Origin: Roridomyces roridus
Lineage: Eukaryota; Basidiomycota; Agaricomycetes; Agaricales; Mycenaceae
NCBI GenBank assembly: GCA_029378245.1
Contig: JARKIF010000142.1
Span: forward strand, 1-64,000
Length of the DNA stretch: 64,000 bases
Direction of reading: 5' to 3'
A program made the translations under genes and the position numbers. Below the pieces are notes generated by a model that saw nothing but the letters and a program-made list of their open reading frames with translations, made no database searches and had not been told where the DNA came from. Below, piece by piece: positions 11,587 to 22,920 of the stretch (the stretch's first letter is position 1; every line of letters starts with the position of its first letter).

Positions 11587-12635
11587 AACATCTGCGACTC
11601 TAGCAGGTGCTTTCGCCGTTCGGTGGTGCGCTCGCTTATGGAGTGGGGCATATGAATCAAACGGGTGGCCTTTCTGCCTGGAGATGGCTTTTCATTCTTG
11701 GTGCGTGCCCCCATATTTTGCATCCACACACACTTGATTTATCAATTTAAACAGAGGGAATTCCGTCTGTTCTTTCCTCGATTCTGGTCTTTTTCTTCTT
11801 GCCCGACTACCCCGAGACTGCGAGCTGGCTTACCGACGACGAAAAGAAGCTAGTTGCACAGCGCCTCAAGGGTAATGCTTCCCTCGGGAGCAGCAAAGCG
11901 ATGACCTGGGCGGATGCCAAGGAAACGTTGGCCGATTGGCGGCTGTATGCTCATTATGCTGTGAGTTCAATTCTCTTATTTTACATGTCTGAATTTTCGT
12001 ATCAGATTTACTTTGGAATCTCCACCCCATTCTCCAGCTTGTCGCTATTCACTCCGTCGATCACGGCTGGGTTGGGATACACGTCTCTCCGCGCAAATTT
12101 GATGACCGTCCCCCCGTATGCAGCAGCATATGTCGTCACAATCGCCGTCGCATGGTCCGCAGACCACTTTAATGCGTACGTTCTGTCCTCTGCATCAAAT
12201 TTCAATTGACTCTCCATCAGCCGCGCTCTGCACTCCGCCGCCCTAGCACTCATCGGCGCAGCCGGCTTCATTGCCTCCGCCGTCCTCCCTCCAACCGCCT
12301 GCCTGCCTCGCTACGGTTGCCTCATCGTCGCGGCCTCAGGCTCGTTCGCATGCATCCCACCCCTCCTCGGCTGGCTCTCCTCCAACGTCTACACAACCTC
12401 CGCAGCCGGCCTCGCCATCGCGCTCAACATCTCCTTTGGCGCCCCAGGCCAGATTGTAGGAGTTTGGATATATAAAGCGAACGAGGCCAAGAGGGGGTAC
12501 CCGACGGGTCATTGGACGAATGCGGGGTTGTTGCTTTTCATGGCGGTTGGGTGTGTTTTGCTTTGGGAGTATTATCGGAGGTTGAATAGGGCGATGAGGA
12601 GGGAGGGTGTGGAGGGGAGGTTGTATAAACTCTAG
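11587..12635 (+). pseudogene. MFS transporter relic B (C-terminal half), allantoate/anion permease type
   Basis: Exons 11606-11700 (approximate start), 11755-11960, 12006-12175 and 12221-12635 read in frame as the second half of a fungal MFS permease. They contain AWRWLFILEGIPSV, LPDYPETASWLTDDEKK (cytoplasmic loop with the PDYPETASWL motif typical of the Dal5/allantoate-permease family), LGYTSLRANLMTVPPYAAAY, GLAIALNISFGAPGQIVG, TGHWTNAGLLLF and a C-terminal EYYRRLNRAM. A 7-bp insertion (gccgttc) breaks the first segment relative to relic A, and no N-terminal six-helix half is present. A conserved, still-open C-terminal half with a missing 5' end indicates a truncated transporter gene. Confidence 0.8.
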
Positions 12636-13072
12636 GCGAGCCTCTGTATTTGGCAAAATTTCAAGCGCCCAGTGGCGTGTAGAGGCGCTGACAACTTGCC
12701 CTTGTCCCTGCAGAGTCCGACGGGAGAAATTTCAACTTTCATGTTCAAGTGGGTACGCCGACGGCTCCTCGTTGTGAAAAATTTGCCCCCACGTCAAACT
12801 TGACGCACCAGTGTGGGTGAAAACAGCGTATGCGCAGCGCCGCAGCTGATTCCAAATCCCACAGCAAGTTATTATGAGTTCAACTCCAGGTTTGATTGCC
12901 CGGTTCTCTGCCAGCGGCCGAACCCGTCCTACTGCGATCTGTATACCAAAATAGGAGCGGCGCGAGCCTCGATTCGGCAGCATTTTGAACCTTTGGTTGA
13001 GATAGAGTCACTCGTCCTTAAAAGCCAGATGGGATTCCTCCAGTTCATACAGAAGAACAAGAAAAAATCCGA
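12636..13072. other. Duplicated peroxygenase upstream region
   Basis: Closely matches 5826-6297, including 'tttggcaaaatttcaagcgccc' pieces and 'cgtcaaacttgacgc', so the promoter of the peroxygenase was copied along with the gene. No gene of its own. Confidence 0.6.
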
Positions 13073-14001
13073 ATGCTCTCCTACATCGTCCTCGCCGCCC
13101 TCGCCACTGTGGTATTCGCCTCCAAAACCAGCGATGACCACGCATGGGAAGGCCCCTACGGCGGGTGAAGTGCACTCGCCCTGTCCTGGGCTAAACACGT
13201 CCGTAGAATTTGTCAAATTATATTCATCATTGCGCTGATTCTCGATTCAACAGCCTCGCGAACCATGGATACATCCCATGCAGTGGAAAGGCCATCACTA
13301 TTACTGAAATCATGGACGCAGCAGTCGCTGGGTTCAACGTCGCCAATACCTCGATCCTTCAAGCAGCCAAGTTCGGGCTCCTCTCCGGGCTTGCTTTCGA
13401 CACAATGGACCTCGACGCCCTTGCTCTGTAAGTTGCAACAATCTCAGCGCAATCCTGAGCTCCCTTGACCGACCCACCTGGTAGACACAACCTCGTCGAA
13501 CACGTCACATCCATCTCGCGCCAGGACTGGGCACTCGGAGACAACCTCCATTTCAACGAGACCCTTCTCCGTCATGGCGAACATCAACCCGGGCTCGGAC
13601 TTTTACACCCCCGAGACGGCGGCGCAGATGCAGAAGATGCGGTTGGACGATTCAATCGCACGGAACCCCAATGTTACCAACACGGACAGGGAGCTTCAAT
13701 TGCGGAGTGAGAGTCGTCTCTTTATCTTAGTATTTTCGGGAACACCAGCACGGGTGTTGCGCCCAAAGACTGAGTTGGTTTAAATTTCGACTTCTTGCGC
13801 TGTTACCCACGACGATGCAGGTTCGTCAACATTTTCTTCCGAGAGGAACGTTTGCCGATCGAGGAGGGCTGAAAACCTTCCGAGATCCTGATCACGCCGG
13901 ACACAATGAACGACATGAGGGATTCCATCATGGCGAATTCGAATTGGACGCAAAGTCAGGCTTGTGAGCCTGTTGTTATTGGGCCGGGTATCGTCATTTG
14001 A
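13073..14001 (+). pseudogene. Unspecific peroxygenase pseudogene (copy of 6298-7214)
   Basis: Colinear with the intact peroxygenase over all four exons, but with several disabling changes. An extra G after the signal-peptide region (catgggaagg versus catggaagg) shifts the frame to a stop before the PCP cysteine. A 2-nt deletion lies after NETL in exon 3, a small indel before SRLF, and an in-frame TGA replaces the Trp codon after EEG in exon 4. Heme-ligand and EHD (here EHV) regions are still recognisable. The Asp-to-Val change at EHD would itself disturb the metal site. It is part of the duplicated segment and probably not translated to an enzyme. Confidence 0.85.
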
Positions 14002-14867
14002 GCGAGGCTTCCGTTGAATAAATACGAAACAAGATTGGGTTGAAGTTTGGCAGACATGTCAACCACGCCGTATTGTACAAGAAGTTGCAATTGCGAAAAA
14101 TTTGAGCCACTTTAGAGCCACCAGCAACCAGGTTGCAGAAACGCCCCAAAGTCCCGACTCTCCAGACCCCGTCACGGAAAGATTCCATGTGCGGACCGTA
14201 ACAAAATCCAGTGATGATTAAAGATGCCGGGTCGCTTGATGGCTTTGGGTTTGTCGCCAAGAAAGAGTCGCGAGAGAAAGGCAAAGCGAGTCATGTAATC
14301 CGGCTCGAACTTACGGGATCTTGATGATCGAGTCCTGAGTTGATGCGCCTGATACGCCCCCAGTACAAGGCTACAAGCCATCTGCCATCTGCAGCTACAT
14401 ACCCAACAGCTACTTCGCTCAAAGCTTGAACCGTGAAAAACGCCTCGATATACGGATCCGGATGGTGATTGTAAAGTTGCGGACCTTGCTATTCTTGTGC
14501 TATTCCAGTAAACATGCCGGTGTCACGGTCTGTCGATGCTTGTGGGTCCAACTCCACTCCAAGTCTCCAACGCTCATTTTTACTCGCTTGGGCCCGACCG
14601 AGCCGTTCTCGGTGCTCCACAAGCTACTTTGGCCGACTACGGGCCAGCGTGATCCAGCTCAAGATGAGCCCGAGTGTTTGACCAAGTTCATTCAAGAAGG
14701 GGCTTGCAGCTCGGACGACCAGTCTTCAACGATTCGTTACATCGACCTCACAAAGAACCCCGGTGATACGCAGCGTCACGCGCACTAGTGTATAGTAGAT
14801 AGCTCGAGTAGGTAATGTCCTAGAAGTAGACCGCGAAGCGATACAACTCCACAAACACACTAACCAC

Positions 14868-14908
14868 ACAACACACACAACACACACAACACACACAACA
14901 CACACACA
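14868..14908. repeat. (CACACAA)n-type simple repeat
   Basis: Short CA-rich tandem repeat inside the LTR-like insertion. Confidence 0.7.
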
Positions 14909-15226
14909 ATTCCTTGACTAGCACGCTGACACCTAACGGTTGAGTTCGGGGTCGTCTGAAGTATACAGATAAGACTGATACTCCGCGGTTTGGTTCTCGG
15001 AAGCTTGTAGGTTGATTCTCGAGGTTTCACACCAAGTTCAATGTCTTTGAACTAAGAGAAATCTCTTGACTGGTTTGTAGACTGCTCACAACGAACACGA
15101 GGTTACGATGTTAAAAAGGTTTTATATTTTATTGACCGAAACACACAATATCCAAACACCAATACAACTTCGATACAACACGAAGAGGAACTATAGCACA
15201 GAGGGCAACCCACTACCCCTTAAGTA

Positions 15227-15524
15227 TGTTACTATAGCTGACCCAAGTCGAACCAGAGCTCGGGTGCCTTTGATATTGCGTCTAAGCTAAGAGAAATGAT
15301 ACAACAAATCTCCGCAGAAGTCACAAGACTGCACTATAACCACAGATCAAGCTTCGACCCAATGTCTAGGCAAGAAGGCGTACAATGCAATGCTGCAAGG
15401 GCGTGATCTACAGGCCTTATATACTACTCCCTACTGATCTGATGATATAACTACTATTACGCGCCTGCCGTCCCTATTTCCGTACTTTCCCTATAACCCT
15501 AGGTGTCCTGTCACCTATATTACA
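15227..15524 (-). repeat. LTR-like inner repeat within the 14764-16350 insertion
   Basis: A 298-bp segment bounded by imperfect inverted ends: TGTTACTATAGCTGAC on the left and GTCACCTATATTACA on the right. On the minus strand it is preceded by a purine-rich GAGGGGA that looks like a polypurine tract, and it carries a TATA-like box. This is what the 3' LTR of a Ty3/gypsy element looks like. I see no matching second LTR in the window and no flanking target duplication, so the relation to the outer element is unresolved. Confidence 0.4.
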
Positions 15525-16420
15525 TCCCCTCGAACCGCTTCGCGTGGTTCTGCTGCTTATGTTGCTGCTTGGCCCGTCTGATCGGTGGTTATGCCGCCTT
15601 GGCATTCGAGCCGATTGGCCTGGTAATTTGATTCCGTCGTTTCATTACACTCTCTTGCTGAGCCAGCACTCATTATGACTATAGCCCTCGACCCAGGTCC
15701 ATAAATAACCTCGGTCCGCCATCTTCGTCATTCAAGGCTTACGCCTGGCATATTCTGTCAGACGCGATCATCGCTCTGATCGTCTGCCGCGACTCCGCCG
15801 CTTTCCATGATCATGATCGTACTCGGATCAGTTCTCGATCATACTAGTGTGCCTGCGCGAGTTTGACTCGCCCACTTGTCATCTCTTTTCTGGGTGTCTC
15901 TTCAATACCGGAACGAATGGTAGTATTTCCTCCAACTCGCCTACGCGAGCCACTCTGTTTGTATACATATATATGGACTTATACCGGTCCGCGAGGTACT
16001 CCGCAAACCTTGCCATAATAGTACTGCGCGTCCGCGCAACCTTCGTCTTTGCTCTGTAGCTAGTCTAGCTCATTTCTGAATACACCTGGGCTTGGTATAT
16101 CTCCTTGGGTATGGTATCTCCACAAGTAGTAGTCCCCGCGAACCGCCTATTGGAGTCACTACAACCGACCACTTGAACGAATAGCCAAGCGTAGTGTACT
16201 GACGACTTGTACTTGTCTCATTAATACACGAATAGTGACACGGAGCTCAGTCCTATCCCTTATTGTATATCACCTGACAGAGGCATTGGTGTGCGCACCA
16301 AAACAGCTAAATAGCCAGATTTCACGTGTGCGAAATACGCAGTCGTATCACCGGCTTGGCCGTAGATCAACTTGTGTCGTTGGACGTGCTCATCGTCCGG
16401 CAGGACTACGTCGACTTCAT

Positions 16421-18257
16421 ATAAAGTCATTTTTCATTGAAAAATATCTGGCTCAAGTGGTAGGCGGAGACAATCCAGTCAGCGCAAGTGCAGGTCACAT
16501 GTCAGGCTATTTCGGCTTGACGCAAGTCCAAGACACAAATCACATGATCTCAAGTTGAGACACAAGACAGAGACACAAGTGGCAAGTTGAGATGCAACTC
16601 GGAGACGCAGGTCATGTGACTTCCAAGTTAAGTTCTATGAGGAAATTATGTTATAGAGATAATTTGAAATACCAAAACTGGAAATTTCCTCATTTGGCCA
16701 TGTTTTGGCTGCTGGCCTTTGACATGTTTTGAGATTCTACCACATGGGCAACTGAGATTACAAAGTAGTATCTTTCATTAGTGTAACATCTCATTGATCA
16801 AATGAAATTCCAAACACTTTATATCTACCCATTGTTCTCCTCAAAAAGATACAGTAATAGATAGATAACAAGTGGTTTCATGATGGGATTCAGAGTTTCA
16901 TCAGGAAAAATTCCGATGAAGACATAGCTCTATGTATGCAACATACTTGGTGTAGTACCATCGTCTTCCCCCTAAAATATTGCGCACTGTAGTCCTGGGC
17001 CACATGTTTGTAGTGCAACATAGTTTCATAGTTCTGTAGACAGGTAGTCAATGTAGTACTATGATGCACTCCAATGATGACTGGGGGAGCTACATTGCAG
17101 GTCTCAAAACGGGGGCAAAAGTCAAAAGGATTCACTCACCACTTGTACTTAGTGGTTACTTCCCAACCTTCTTGCTTCACTAACTGCTTGATTGGTTTCT
17201 GGGTGGGCAAGTAATCTCAAGATTATTTAATTGCAACTGGTGGGATTCGAACGGGAGACCACTGCTAAGTGAGAGAAGATATCATAGTGAGGCAATAACA
17301 AGTAAGCTACGCAGGCACACGTGAACCCAAGAATCAATGCAACCACTATGGGGTTTGACAACTTTTGGTGGTTCTTGGTCAAATTGGCTAAGTCATTCAC
17401 TGAGACTGCAGTCAGTCCATACTTGTGCTGTATTTCAAAACCATGAATTACTTGGGAACAGTTCCGCAGGTTAAAATCAAAGATGCCGACATCGGATCAT
17501 TGATGATGTCGTCGGAGCATTGATGCCGGCCTCCGGATCAGTTGGCATCAATGTGCCGAAACCCTTCAATCCAGTCTGAGTCCCACTGAACTCATTACAC
17601 ATTTTGTTCCAGAGCAGTTGTTGCTGATGTTGGTGATATATGTAGCTCTTCTCAATATATAGAGTATGTAGCCCCCAGTAATTGATGCTCTGTGCAACAT
17701 TGCATGGCACTGAAAGTACAGAGAGCAATATTTCACTACAGAGCTAGCCCTTTGAGCTACTGTGCCCACATAGACTACAGAGTTGAAACTCGATGCAATA
17801 TTGAACTATGACGGGCATCATAGACTTGGCTGGCAGCAATTTTTCTGGCGATTTTTCCTGATGTTTCGAGACATTTGAATATCGCCTGATCATGGATTAT
17901 GTAAGATCGTGGGAACATGTGACCATATCATCACTTGTATCAGAATCTTGGATCAACATCTGATCCAAAATTGAATCACATGACCTCGTCTGGGAGTTGC
18001 GTCCTGCATCTGGGAGTTGCGTCTCAACTTGCACTTTTAGGACCTGTGTCCCATGCTTGCCTTGGATGGTGCTACCACATGATAGGCATCTATAACCTGT
18101 GTCAGGGTCATATTGCCATGTCTAGTTGACTTCCCTGTCCAGCAAAACCTGGGAACTAAACCTGAAAAGATGCATAAACTTGTGTACCACTACATTGAAC
18201 TAATGCCTTGCATCTGCACCATTGACACTGTAATTTTCAATGATAAATGCGTCATAC
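16421..18257. mobile_element. Non-autonomous TIR element, 1837 bp, CTTCAT target duplication
   Basis: Inserted in the same NTPase gene, flanked by CTTCAT at 16415-16420 and 18258-18263. The ends are imperfect inverted repeats sharing TCATTGAAAA (left catttttcattgaaaaat, right, reversed, catttatcattgaaaatt). Subterminal inverted repeats are clear: caagttgagatgcaactc... on the left against caagttgagacgcaactc... reversed on the right, both followed by ggtcatgtga. No transposase frame is seen. The superfamily is not assigned. Confidence 0.65.
17226..17310 (-). repeat. tRNA-like (SINE-type) segment
   Basis: On the minus strand a possible A box (tagcttacttgtta) is followed about 55 bp later by a B box (GTTCGAATCC). 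Folding as a true tRNA is not apparent. It probably derives from a pol III promoter-bearing SINE carried inside the TIR element. Confidence 0.35.
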
Positions 18258-19553
18258 CTTCATGGCCGAGACTCGGTGGTCAGATACGGTTGACGGAAAG
18301 CCGTGGTACGGTCGTAACTATGTTATCGGGGAGTCTGGAATTGGTGAGTTCCCGATCTCCTTTTGTTGCTTTCACTCGACCTATCAACTGGGCAGGCAAA
18401 AGCGTCGGGGCGTTCTACTTCCTCTTTCGTCTCCTTGCCGCTGGCCAACCAGTCTTCTTCTATCCCAACACCAAGAGTGGCATCTAGTACTTTTCAGGAG
18501 CTGGCGTCGACTTTGTGCAAGAGGAGGGCAAGACCATGCATAGGCGAGAGAACATTGACGCTGCTCGGAAGAGCTGGGCCATAATCAACGATCCGACGTG
18601 GTTGCCGGGAAGTTGGTGGATCGAAGCGACTGTGGGCGGGATATGGACTGCGCCGCCGCCCGAGCCGAAGCATCTTGAGTGGTTCACGAAGCAGCTGAAA
18701 GCCAGTACCTGGGAGATGAAGTTAGGAGAAGAAACTGCAGTTTTGAAGTGCGTCTTTCTCTCTAGTCGGAGACTTTTCGCTCTTGCTTAAGCTGGTCGAA
18801 CCATCCAGGATTCTGAAGCAATCTTCGATATTCAAACCTTCAGAGGTGTGTTGGCCTATAGTAGTATAAAAGTGTCGCGGGGAAGGGACCTTGATTCGAA
18901 GACTTCTGCAAGTACAAAGCGATACATACATGACATTAGGTAAAGAGAGTTACGCTTGAATGGACAAGATTGGTTGGATTCCCAGGGCTGGGGCCAGTTT
19001 CCTTTGGACTTGAGGCCGCCCATCGCCGAAGAGGTCGCACAGCACGGCAAGTGGGTGTTATAAAGGTCGCTTTAGCATCCTGGACCAGCCGCATTAGCTT
19101 TAAGCACAAAAAGTATCAAAGTAAGGAGCGACACACTTCAAGGCCGCAGTTTCTTCGGGCGACCAAGGCTTCATTTCCCGAATATCGGCAACCAGCTGCT
19201 TTGTCAACTGCCGCAATAGCCAGTCGTCCTCTGGAGGCGCAGTCCATATCCCACCAAAAGCCGCTTCCACCCACCAACTTCCCGGTTTGCATGTTGGATC
19301 GTTTATTATGGTCCAGCTCCCGCGAACAGTGTCTGTGATTGGTCGTCGATCCATGGTGATACCCTCATTTTGCAGGAAGTCGACACCGGATTCGGAAAAG
19401 TAGTAGATTCCAGCATTGGTGTTGGGTGTGAAGAAGACTGATTGGCCACAAGCGAGGAAGTGAAAGAGGAAGTAGAAGGCGCCGACACTCTTGCCTACTA
19501 TCCAATCGACTTCGATATGAGAGCAATAACAAGGGCAGAGGTTGGGTACTCGG

Positions 19554-22384
19554 CACCTAAGGAAGCACCGTTCGCGTACCTTCGGGACCCGGTAGGTAGC
19601 TTAAATTGTTAACACGAAGCGTACCTAACAGGTCGTGTCTACGCAGTGGCGCATCAATTATTCCCAATCGGGAAGCTCCTCTTGCCACGACACCACCACC
19701 GTCCTGCACGCTCCAATGCGCCGCCGCCGATTCACGCCCCGGGGCGCTATGCCCATGCTTGTAGCACACCACGAACCGACCCCATTGTCTTCTCAGGCAT
19801 CCTCAAGCCCGCTAAAAGATCTCCGTGGACCCAGCACGTAGCTCCTCCCCCCGCACCCCGTTCGTACCTTGCACACCACCTCGACATCCCGACCTCGAAA
19901 CGATGTCTACGACTCTGGCGCTCCCGTCGACTGCTACGCTCTCGAGGCACTACAAGCCTGACCTACTTGCCACCTCCGTTCCTCGTTACCCTCACCCCTT
20001 TGCGCGCCCGCCTTCTGGGACGATACGGACGATGTAATACACTGGCGGGGAACCGTGCTATCACCACCACCGCAGTGAAGGCACATCCGAGCGCGCTCCT
20101 GGCGCTGCCCTCGACGCAGCCACGTTGCCCACGCCGCAGCTGACCGGAGGCTGCCATGGCGAGCTTTACAATATCGCCTCGAGCTCGCGGATGAGTGCGT
20201 CAGCATCGCCTTCTGGGGGGTCGGCGTCGGGGTCGGCGTCGTTCCCATGCTCACCTCCGACTGTCGACCTACCATTGCTGCGACTACGCTGCTTTCCTCT
20301 TTCCACCATCCCTGGTGTTCTTTCCGTATGCCCTCTGCCTCACCCCCGCATACCTCCACCCGGGCTCACTCTACAGCTACCAACTACCTCCGTCACCTCC
20401 GCCACATGCATGCGCTTCCCCTGCTCCCTTTCAGTCCATTTTTCTGAGTTACTGTACCAATCGAGACGAAGATACTGCCGGGGTGGCCGGCGACTCTTTA
20501 TTCGACTGCTAAATGTATTGCTCACACCGTATGGACGGCTGCGCATATGGGTTGATTGTTTAGTGTACATTTGTCGTTACCTACCTCAATTTATCTACTT
20601 TCTGCTCGTCCTCTCTTCTCCCTCTTCTGCTCTCCTCCACCTCCCCATCTTCCTGCAGCCAAGAGCCATCCGGAGCTCTCCATCCGTCAAAAAAATCGAC
20701 TTGTTCGGATGCAAAAAAAAATGAATCACCTACACGGCAACGGTGGCTAAGAGTGACTGGTGCCAGCATACGAGGAGTGCGCAAGGGAGGGTATTGGGCA
20801 AAGACGGAGCGTCGGTTCGGCGTGGCTGCAGGATTATTTGTGTTCCACACAATTTTTCAAGTCAACTTGTTGGAGACAAAAGAATTCAACGAAGAGTCGG
20901 AGAAAGGAGGCAAACACTCTGAACAACCTCCAAAACAGTGCTGACCATTTCTGAGTCAAGGGCACGGCAATCTCTAAGTAAGTTGTAACCAAAGTATGAA
21001 TACTGATAGAGATGTACCCTACCTTTCGCTCGAAACCATGTTCGTGTATTAAATCACTCGGAAAAAATGGGAGAAAAATCAATCCGGGTGCGGCAGACCT
21101 AAAACATGGAATACGGAGCTTCAACACAGTGATTCGAAGAGGAAACGCGTGCTAGAGAAAAATAAAAGGAGGGAACGATCTTTATTCGTCACCCGATTGG
21201 CTGCCGGGCCATTACTCAACGGCAGCACCGATGCGACGGAGGTGTAAGAGGTGGCCAATTTTCTCAAAGATACCATTTTATCTACGTTCATACACAGAAG
21301 AGTAATATCACTCAACGTTCTATGCCTGGAAATGAGGAGAACGACAACGAGAGAGAAGGGAAATGAATGATAATGTATTGTGCGGAGGTGCCGTAGGTGA
21401 TACAAGCTGAGGATAGAAAGAAAGTATAGTCGGACGGCCTACCTTCACAGCACTCGACTCCGACCCCCGCTCCCACACCTTCACCTCCTCACCTCCCCAC
21501 GTCCCATGTACCCCCGCTCGTATACCACCTCCTTCACCTCCGGCCCTCCTCATTCTTCCCTCCCGGATCTCCAGAAGGGATGATGAACGCCGCGCGCTGC
21601 AAATACGCCTCCCTCCCCCACCCCAGATCATCTCGTCACGGAACAAGCCATCCTCACAAAAGAATCCACCCTCACTCCTCGCCGCCTGCTCCATCGCCCC
21701 TTCGTACTGGACGGCGTAGCATTGTTTCAGAAAGGCTTCACCGCCGTTTCGTACGAGCCGCCGCAGATTGGGTAGCACGAAAAGGACGGGCTACCGGTAC
21801 GAGCCGGGGCGCCAATGGGGTGAGGGTGCTGGTGGCAAGGAGGAATGGAGGTGGGGGAGGTGCCGTAGGTCAGAATGTCGCAGCGATTTGAAGTCGGGAC
21901 GCGCACGCTGCGTAGAAGGTGGCCCGAACGGGGTGCGGGTAGTACTACTAGCAAGGAGGTGCCGTAGGTGAGGTTGGTAGGGTTTCGTCGGCGGCGGGAA
22001 TGGAAGTGTCTTAGGCTGAAAACGTTCTGGGAGTTGGGACGCCGAGGCAGCATGAACAGCGTCCCAAAGGAGGGCGGGTAGCGAGCAGGAACGGAGGTAT
22101 ATAGCGGCGTCAACGGAGATCGTCCAGTGGCCTTGAGGGTGCCTGAAGTGACCAGAAGCTGTGTGAGGACTTGCCAAACGCAGCGGCATAGCGCGCCGAG
22201 GCATGGATTGGCGACGCCATGTTGGAGCGTGCTGGACGGTGGTGGTGTCGTGGCAGGAGGAGCTTCCCGATTGGGAATAATTGATGCGCCACTGCGTAGA
22301 CACGACCTGTTAGGTACGCTTCGTGTTAACAATTTAAGCTACCTACCGGGTCCCGAAGGTACGCGAACGGTGCTTCCTTAGGTG
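19554..22384. mobile_element. Long-TIR DNA transposon (2831 bp), non-autonomous, in P-loop intron
   Basis: Terminal inverted repeats of about 165 bp are nearly identical (two or three mismatches over the first 165 bp) and begin CACCTAAGGAAGCACCG. Weaker similarity continues inward. The element is bounded by an 8-bp target duplication with one mismatch: GTACTCGG at 19546-19553 and GTACTCGC at 22385-22392. The duplicated bases belong to the P-loop intron of the split NTPase gene. The interior holds only fragmented open frames and no recognisable transposase. The long TIRs and 8-bp target site could fit hAT or Mutator-like groups; I leave it unclassified. Confidence 0.8.
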
Positions 22385-22519
22385 GTACTCGCCGGTTCCA
22401 CGCTCCCCAGTAAGGTATTCCCGACCTGGCGGGTTTTGAGCCAACACATCGACGTAGTCCTGCCGAAACCCCTCTGCTGTCCCCCCCAATGACAAAACAC
22501 GTGACTTTTTCATTACCTA

Positions 22520-22552
22520 ATCAGAAGGTTGCGTGTTCAACCCCGGCTGCAG
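22520..22552 (+). repeat. Pol III B-box-like segment
   Basis: The run gttgcgtgttcaaccccgg contains a B-box match (GTTCAACCCC) followed by a T-rich tail. A clear A box is not seen. Listed as a probable tRNA-derived repeat tail. Confidence 0.25.
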
Positions 22553-22654
22553 CAACATTTTTTAAACTGAACTTGTACAACTGAAGCCACTTGGCCTAAC
22601 CTGACAGGTGTTCACTGCTGACACTGTTTCTAACTGCCACTCACTGCTGATACT

Positions 22655-22800
22655 GATCCTAACCGCCCATTCACTGTGGATTCTGAGTTCTTCATTCACA
22701 GCCGAGGCCGCGTGGGGGGAACAGGGATGTAGAGTACACACACAGTCCTAAACTAACCTAACCTAACCTGCGTCTAACCGCCAATTCACGGCGGGATCTG
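22655..22800. repeat. Left arm of a ~150-bp inverted repeat with TTAGG runs
   Basis: Reverse-complementary to 23643-23790. Shared blocks include taaccgccaattcacggcgg, a run of (CCTAA) units and cacagccgaggccg. The arms flank the captured or stranded NTPase N-terminal piece at 23022-23355. Confidence 0.7.
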
Positions 22801-22842
22801 AGTTCCTCAACCAAAAAAAAGAAAAAAAGAAATGGCAACCAA

Positions 22843-22920
22843 AATGGTTGAACCCACATGGTGATAGCTGGGGAGACATTTAATTATCTTGATTACTACC
22901 ACTGAGCCAGGGCAGCAATT
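22843..22920 (-). repeat. tRNA-like (SINE-type) segment
   Basis: On the minus strand CTGGCTCAGTGGTAG (A-box-like) is followed by GGGTTCAACC (B-box-like). The intervening sequence does not form a convincing tRNA. Confidence 0.4.

Larger units (their letters stand above)
14764..16350. mobile_element. LTR-like insertion of 1587 bp with CCGG target duplication
   Basis: The insert starts TGATACG and ends CGTATCA, so it has the TG...CA ends and short inverted termini of LTR-type DNA. It is flanked by CCGG on both sides (14760-14763 and 16351-16354). Removing it restores the NTPase reading frame (KNP to GLA). No transposase or reverse transcriptase is encoded. On the minus strand it contains a TATA-like stretch (tatataagg near 15415) and a polyadenylation-like aataaaatataa near 15125, consistent with a solo LTR. 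An alternative is a non-autonomous element of another class. Confidence 0.65.
14577..18790 (+). pseudogene. Short CRN/RHS-like NTPase gene split by two insertions
   Basis: Three homologous pieces of one gene can be lined up with the intact copy at 32170: 14577-14763 (FTRLGPTEPFSVL to DLTKNP), 16351-16420 (AVDQ-like, LDVLIVRQDYVDF) and 18258-18790 (GESGIG, intron, KSVGAFYFLFRLLAAGQPV to KQLKASTWEMK). The intervals are occupied by two mobile elements described separately. The start codon region is deleted, and a TAG stop falls after NTKSGI in the NTPase body. The P-loop intron keeps a GT donor. It belongs to the PNTNAG subfamily and is the NTPase member of the second copy of the MFS-peroxygenase segment. 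Confidence 0.8.

Noticed and set aside
19646..22332. Several 140-200-codon frames inside the long-TIR element
   Set aside because: Low-complexity Ser/Pro/Arg composition mirrored on both strands, no transposase motif. Treated as non-coding interior of a non-autonomous element.
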